DNA of 64,000 nucleotides from Rhynchonema sp. JSB1_4 (lineage: Eukaryota > Nematoda > Chromadorea > Monhysterida > Xyalidae): assembly GCA_030248065.1 (NCBI GenBank), contig JASAMV010009038.1:1-64000 (forward strand), given 5' to 3'. Shown piece after piece: positions 57,801 through 64,000 of this stretch; the first letter of the stretch is position 1, and every line of letters begins with the position of its first letter. The translations under genes and the position numbers were made by a program. The notes beneath the pieces are model-generated. The model worked only from the letters and a program-made list of their open reading frames with translations. It was not told the origin of the DNA and ran no database searches.

Positions 57801-60139
57801 TTTTTTCCTTAACTTTCTTTTTTTTTATAAACAATTTATCCTCGCAATTCGATTAATGTCTCACATATAACGGGCCGAATTCGCGAAAGTTACGTTTGTG
57901 GTTGAGGTCTTGCGGTTGTCTGCTACCCGATCCAATCGAAAAATATTTATTTCATCAACACGGCGGAATCATCCATGATTTTCGGTCCAAAATTTGTGAA
58001 CACAATGATTGATCATTAAGACAGCTTCGCAAACGAAGCTGTTATTTGTACATAAATTTGTACACAAAAGCAGCAGGACATTCTTAATTATTATCGAGAG
58101 AACGCGGTCAACCTTGTTAAACACGAACGTCGAAAAAACAAAGAGAGAAGAGAAACCTTGAATTAGGATTTTGGCGTTCGATACCATCTTGTATATGTGG
58201 GCAATACAGGTTTTGCGATATTCATAAATTGTCGTTTAGATTTGTTTCCTGCGGCAATATGGAGAAAAACATTGCCAAAACTATCCAAGAAATGATATAC
58301 GGCAAATTAGACCTCAAGGCCACGGAATTTGGCATGAGACTATTTTTTGTGCAATGCTCCAGCATCAGCAAGGCCAAAATTGTTTACAATCAATTAACAA
58401 GATGTTAACGGAAATATGCTACACTTTTTGCTTGATGAAATTGTTTATTTCACTAATGGTTAACGTGCATAACGTGTAGCTGTAGAGTTACAGTATCGAT
58501 ACAACGAGTATCTACTCGATATATTTCCCTTCTTGTGGGTGAGCACGGCGGTATATATGTTGTGGAACACACCAGAAATCCGATTTTTCAGTTTTCAAAA
58601 TTTCTGCCAAATGTGACGATTTTGTTCAAAATCCGGCAGAAAGACAGAGTGTAGGCGGATTTTTTTTAAACATAGTGAACTTTGCAAATTTGGCAAAATT
58701 TCGGCTTGATCAATTTTTAATTTTAAAACAACAGTTTTTGATTTTGCAAATCCAAATCATATAAAAAATTTGAACTTGGTGGATCATTTCTATTTTTGGC
58801 TGATTTTTCCATGGTCAAGCCGCAAAGCAGGTGTAATTTCGAAGCTTCGCCAGGCCCACGACAGTATCACACAAACCTTCAGTGTGTCTTGTGTTTTTGG
58901 TGCAGGAAGAAGCCACCATTCCAAGATGCTGGCCACAATGCTTACTTCTTGGACTTGAGATATAAGTATGTATGTACATAGTACATGTACAGTGCGTGCG
59001 TGAGAGTACCCCTATAAAGACGCTTCCAACAGCGAAACTTTGTTGTGAGCGTCATTATCTTGTTTGATGTCATCTTCACAATAGTGCTTTACGTGCTTCT
59101 TGGCTAATCGCAAATGCATGTCGAGCGTAAAAAAACGGACTATTACGGTGGTTCATTGAATATTCAGTAAACCGACACGCGCGACCACTAATAACATTAT
59201 TCAAGGCTGCTAGTATGACGACAACCAACATTATCACGGCTCATTATCGTTAAGGAAGTTTTGCAGCTTTGGGCTTATTGTAATGTCGTTAACGCAAACT
59301 GTCGGTGCTCAAACTATTGCGTGCTCATGTGGTGCTGAATGGCATCGATGGTCCGCGCCGACGACTTGGATTGACGACGTTAGCATTAGCCAATGTTTGA
59401 TCTCCTACACCTCTTAACGTCATGGCGCCGAGGCACTTCTCTGTACCCACTGTGCTGCGAGTGTTGCATTGTTCACGTGTTTTCCATAAGCTATTCTTGA
59501 AAAGTTATAGGTTAACTTTGAAGGCACACATTACAATAAATCTGTCATTCAAAACGAAGGCTGGCAGTGATTACATACATTGTCTTTGATTTCTGAAGTG
59601 ACATAAATACGTTTCACTATTGTACCACTTGTAATTTTACGGGCGTGTATTTCACATTCGCGTTTGGTTATTCGCCCCCGCCGGTGGTAAAATTTTATCC
59701 GAATTTACGTACGTATATATGTAGATATTCAAAATCTTGCGTCAGCGGTGGGTCAAAAAGAGCAACCGGCAGACTGACCAACGCCCACTTTCTTTAACAT
59801 TTGACAGTGATGAATAAACTATGCTCAAAGAACATCGCGCTCACTTTGATCTGACCTGTCCCCAGTGTTTGATGACGTATGTAGATGTATAAAGGTGTAT
59901 TTCAGAAACTTGGGAGTATTACTTTGGCATTTGCTATTTGAATCTTTTTCAGAAAATACTCTGTTTTTGTGCCATGTTTCTGATTAGTTAACTCATAGAA
60001 AACGTATACTTGCACAATAATAATGTCCCTCTTTCATAACATTTCCCGTACTGTCAACATACATATTGAAACCTACAGCATAGCACACGCTTTATTGCTA
60101 TTTGAATATGTTTTGTTCTCAATATGGAGCGTATCAAAA

Positions 60140-60370
60140 TTGGTGATCGGATCGGATCGGACCGGTCCTGCCTTGGTCATGTGACTTTTTTAATTGTATA
60201 TGACGAAATTTAGTTATGCCCCTAATTCCGACCAGCGTAAAAGATGTTCCCCGACCTAAAATGAATAGCCCTCAGAACGAAATTAGTGGCTCCAGAGATT
60301 TTCTTGCTTTACTTAACACAATAATTACGCATGACAAAGCAAGTCACATCCGATCCGATCCGATCACCAA
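60140..60370. mobile_element. Small MITE with GATCGGATCGGA ends
   Basis: TTGGTGATCGGATCGGATCG at the left and its reverse complement at the right, plus inner pair CATGTGACTT/AAGTCACATC. No clear target duplication, so the superfamily is unknown. Confidence 0.65.
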
Positions 60371-61448
60371 GCTGGATATCGCTCAGTAATCCTGCCTGAG
60401 CAAGTATAATCAATCATCAGCTACACTGTGTCTTCGTGGTTGCACTTGTTCTCATGTAATTCAAAAGATCAAAGTTGTTTTCTTCAGTCACGTGATCTAA
60501 AACAACGATGTATGACTGGAAACATGTACCATGCGCACGCAAACCATTCCAGCCAGACGTTTTGATTAGAAATTGAACCCAGATAGTCGGAGAGTTTCAT
60601 CAGGCACTCTATGCTTCGTACGTCAATCAAAAAAGTTCATTACTTTTATTGTCTGTGGATTTCACTAAACATGTTATATCCACATACAGTACGGTCATGC
60701 TGGGTCCCATTGCGCTCGGTCTTTTTGAGTTCATTTGACATGCGGGACCTATGAAACATTTCGCTTTCACTCTGCCAGGAGATCTGTAATGATCGAAAAA
60801 ATTTGCGCCAGTCTTTTTTTGGGGTTTATTGCTCACCGCACTTTTGTTCTGAGAGTCCTGTCATAAAATTAAATTGAGAGTTTAATGTCAGCCCTGAAAC
60901 GCACCGGTGAAAGTCTCTGGTGAGTTCATTCCCAAAATATGTCGGTGGTGAACAGTACAGTACAATACAATACAGTCCTGTCTGTACTGTATGTATGCAG
61001 ATTTTAGTTTGGTGAGAGAGACCTGGTTTAAACAAAAATGTACCTCAGAGAGGTCTCACACCTTGAAAAAACATCTCCCGAACGGACTCTAATAGTGATC
61101 TAATTAAACTGACCTCCACAACGGAATCGGAAGTTTCCCTTCGAGCCGCAGCACAAGTGAAAATATTTTGTTACGGATCCCCCATTTTCAGCTGGGGTTC
61201 AAATAACAGTATTCGTTACGTTAGAATACGACACGTTGTGGGCCCCAATATGCAACAACATCAGAAACGCGCGGAAACAACGCTAATGGGGTAAAAGCCG
61301 CCGGAATTTAGACCATGACAACATTTCCTCGAAACTGAGTCCCTTTGTTCGATGCAACTTTGTGTAACCGTTCAGTTCTAGCTGGGCTTGTTGATTGGTG
61401 GTGCTTGCGGTTTCATCACACTCGGAATCAGCCGTCGAGCACCTCTTA

Positions 61449-61801
61449 GGGCGCGGCCATGCAAACGCGGGCGCGGGTCGCGGGTCAGAAAAATGTTGTA
61501 TATGTCCAACAATCGCCCCGCGTTTGCATGGCCGCACTTGCGGGACGCTGTTTGCGGGTCACTTGAAACATTATTTAGCCATTACGCACAAAAATGAACC
61601 AATCAGCGCTGTGCTACGGCAGTCTGCGACGTTCGTTCGACGCTGATGGGTTAAGTTTTGTCTGTTGCAGCCAAACAAATGTTTCAAGTGACTCGCAAAC
61701 CGCGACCCGCAAGTGCGGCCATGCAATCGCGGGGCGATTGTTGGACATATACAATATTTTTCTGACCCGCGACCCGCGCCCGCGTTTGCATGGCCGCGCC
61801 C
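61449..61801. mobile_element. PIF/Harbinger-type MITE, TTA target duplication
   Basis: Long inverted arms (about 130 bases) starting GGGCGCGGCCATGCAAACGC, flanked by TTA (61446-61448, 61802-61804), the size and sequence expected for Harbinger elements. The arms hold a second internal copy of CGTTTGCATGGCCGC, so it can fold in more than one way. No transposase. Confidence 0.78.
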
Positions 61802-63018
61802 TTACAACAGCTTGGCGAATTATGATTGCATAATTTTTTACTTTTTGTTCTCAAAACTTAATCCCGATCCCGGTACTTTTTTGGGCGGGATCGGGATCGG
61901 GGAGGGGGTTTTCTTTTTAAAAAAGGGGGGGGGGGGGGGGGGGGGGGGAAAAAAAGGGGGGGCGGGGGGGGGGGGGGGGGGGGGGGGGGATCCCGTTCGA
62001 ACACTGGTGGTGACTGACCAAAAGCACTTTTTCTTATCACCTTTATGGGTGGGACATGAGTCAGCACATCACCTTTTGTGCAAGGCTATTTGCTTCAATT
62101 GGCGAAAATTTAATGACTCCTCGCCATGATGTATATTTGTATACATATAATCGCACCGATTAAAATACTTTCGTGCTTGATCGATTTTGTATACACAAAA
62201 TATAAAACTGAATCATTTCAGCGCCGTCGTCTGCTCTTTTGGAGTGATGTGTCATGTCATTATTTTTCTGGGCAGGGCATGGCTGTTCGTGTGCCTGTAA
62301 TGAGTGTGTCTGGAGACTACGTATACATCTTTGAAATCACCCAGTTTCGCTAATAAAAGCCAGTTTTATCTCAATGGTGACGCTTCAGGGCATTTACACT
62401 ATTGTGACAAAGTCAAGTGTGGTCCGTTTGCGTTGCAATCTTCCACACGGACTACGTGGTTCCTACGTAATTTCCGGAACCCCAAAGCAAAGCAAACCCC
62501 ATAAGTGTATTTATAGTTCGATATTATAATTCCATGCGAAAGCTTATTATTTATAGTTGGATATTGTAATTCCATATGATTACGACCGAACGACGTCAGC
62601 AGGTTTTCAAAAAATAGATTCCAAATCCTACGCTATTTGTGAAGTTAATTGGTGCTTGAATGCTTAAGAGCTAACGGAATCCCATCTCAGGTGCTGCATC
62701 TCATGCTGAGACCACAAATTATCATGGTGGATACTGGAAAGATTTCTCTATTTCAAGGTTTCATTAATAACAATGTCGGGATTTAGCTTTATTTTTCTGT
62801 TACATTGAGCTTACCCTCTAATCCCTTTTTTATTTGACACCACGCATGACGAAAATAACCATGCCTGTACTCTTGATATCACCATCGGATTTACCCTAAC
62901 CTGTGATGTTTATACACACAGAAAGTTAGGTATTATGATTCACCACACTCTCCAAGGTTTTGACAGGAGACCTTGCTGTAAAAGTCACCATTCACTGAAC
63001 CTGCATATCAATTTTCAG
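61802..63018. other. No gene; contains G-runs
   Basis: 61905-61990 holds G homopolymer runs of uncertain length (sequencing and assembly there are unreliable). The rest has short open frames only. A TTTTCAG acceptor ends this stretch at about 63018. Confidence 0.5.
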
Positions 63019-63037
63019 GGCAAACTGATAAATAATC

Positions 63038-63918
63038 ATGCAAATCCACACCCACGCTAACGCTGTGAAGCGGTCGCGATTTACAGTGGTCACTGTACAG
63101 GAGTGCGATATCAGCACAACTCCGCCCGTCAGTCAAGTGAAGGTCTGTTTGGCGGGCAGCTCACAGAACTTAGACGTGGACATTTGCTGCACTAACGATC
63201 AACCGTCAGCGGAAATGAACGCGAATTTTGAAAATTCAAACAATGATAGCAGCCGCCAATCAGCGATCGAAGATGACGACGAAGCTGATTGGCTGAATTT
63301 GAATTCCGACAGCCAATCATCGTCGTGCTCCAGTCGACGACTGACGTTCGCTGACGACCACGGACAGAGACTGCATGTTGTGCATGTGTATGACTCGATG
63401 GATGCATGGTGAGTGGAAATGTACTTTTTGGGTCACCCTGTAATCAAGCGGATACATTAGTTCATTGCTGATTGCAGTGGCACGATTGGAAATGAGCAGT
63501 CGGTGTGTTCACGGTGAAGGATACAGTCTATCCTAATGACAGTTTACATTAGCATTACTACTATTACTTTTGCGTGGTGGCCAACCTATGAGAAAGGTGT
63601 TGACAGTAATTTTAGTCAAACTCAACAAAACTGCTGCATTTCAGTTCCTCGATCTCGTCCTCTGACACGGACTTTGACTGTGATGATTTCGATCCGGTCT
63701 CAGACATGGACCTAATTAAGCCACGTGTCAAGAAAGGTCAACATCGAATATCACGCTGTCAATCAGCAAGCATCGACTCGAACGATAGTGGCATCGGAGT
63801 CGATCGGGACGGGCCAAGACAAGGACTTGAGTTGTTGACATTAAACGATGCACAAGAGATGGTGCGATATGCAAAGGCGCTTGGCGAACAATTGGCGCAA
63901 CCTGGCACTGAGCTATAA
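63038..63918 (+). CDS. Acidic Ser-rich protein with possible PP1-docking motif
   Basis: Two exons, 63038-63408 and 63645-63918, 214 residues, GT-AG with matching phase. The N-terminal half is Ser/Asp/Asn-rich (EDDDEADWLNLNSDSQSSS), followed by SRRLTFADDHGQRLHVVHV, which looks like the (R/K)VxF-type docking site plus FADxxGxxL context of PP1 regulatory subunits such as PPP1R3; the Leu in place of Val is allowed but weaker. The second exon has an acidic patch (DTDFDCDDFDPVSDMD), a basic SISRC-like Ser patch and a C-terminal helix-prone segment (LNDAQEMVRYAKALGEQL). No carbohydrate-binding domain is seen. Acceptor 19 bases before the ATG. Function unproven; could also be an unrelated disordered regulator. 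Confidence 0.7.
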
Positions 63919-64000
63919 TTAATCGATTAGTGTGCCATATCATTTTTAATTTAATGTATTTTGATTCCTTTGTTGAATTTTTCTTTCATAGTTTCGTCAT

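Larger units (their letters stand above)
56555..61448. other. About 4.9 kb without a recognised gene
   Basis: Contains a direct duplication (56876-57049), a T-rich low-complexity tract (about 57590-57800) and a small MITE (60140-60370). Open frames are short and domain-free. No RNA gene seen. Confidence 0.5.

Overview
This is a piece of an animal nuclear genome, most likely a nematode. The genes have many short exons with GT-AG introns and mostly TTTCAG-type acceptors. Thyroglobulin/TIL inhibitors, a possibly acylated globin, secreted Cys-rich proteins and a K50 Paired-like homeobox gene are all animal genes. Nematode is an inference, not proven. No gene came from a long ORF: I assembled them by hand from exon translations, splice sites and intron phase. 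I saw no tRNA, rRNA, CRISPR array or bacterial-type operon.

Left third (1.1-16.4 kb, minus strand): one large gene (or two adjacent ones) of about 28 exons and 1369 codons in my model. From the N terminus it has a Lys/Arg-rich segment, tandemly copied acidic exons, three copies of a three-exon Cys/His module set (A, B, C), a KDM2/KDM7-like JmjC oxygenase domain with its Fe(II) and 2-oxoglutarate residues intact, two zinc fingers and a basic tail. Its introns carry a striking minisatellite built on the palindrome TAGTCGnnCGACTA, which I noticed almost nowhere else in the window. This gene is the best candidate for an undescribed system: a putative chromatin oxygenase with an expanded zinc-module array reminiscent of the C-terminal domain of CFP1.

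16.4-25.6 kb is repeat-rich and then apparently gene-free. 25.6-27.3 kb (+) is a secreted Cys-paired protein. 29.9-35.7 kb is a nest of transposons. The outermost hAT-type pair of inverted repeats, with a perfect 8-bp target duplication, encloses a 5'-truncated non-LTR retrotransposon and several further hAT-like elements, many dated relative to each other by their target duplications.

35.75-43.64 kb (+) is an ECI2-type enoyl-CoA isomerase with an ACBP domain, interrupted by MITEs of several superfamilies. 44.2-46.18 kb (+) is its tandem paralog without the ACBP domain. They share intron positions and should act in oxidation of unsaturated fatty acids, possibly in different organelles. 47.1-48.7 kb (+) is a secreted TIL plus two thyroglobulin type-1 domain protein (protease inhibitor type). 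50.3-51.8 kb (+) is a globin-like protein with an N-terminal Met-Gly extension. 53.8-56.6 kb (+) is a K50 Paired-like homeobox gene closest to Goosecoid/Otx. 63.0-63.9 kb (+) is a two-exon gene with a possible PP1-docking motif. The remaining intergenic sequence holds MITEs with hAT-, Harbinger-, piggyBac- and Tc1/mariner-like target duplications and low-complexity tracts.
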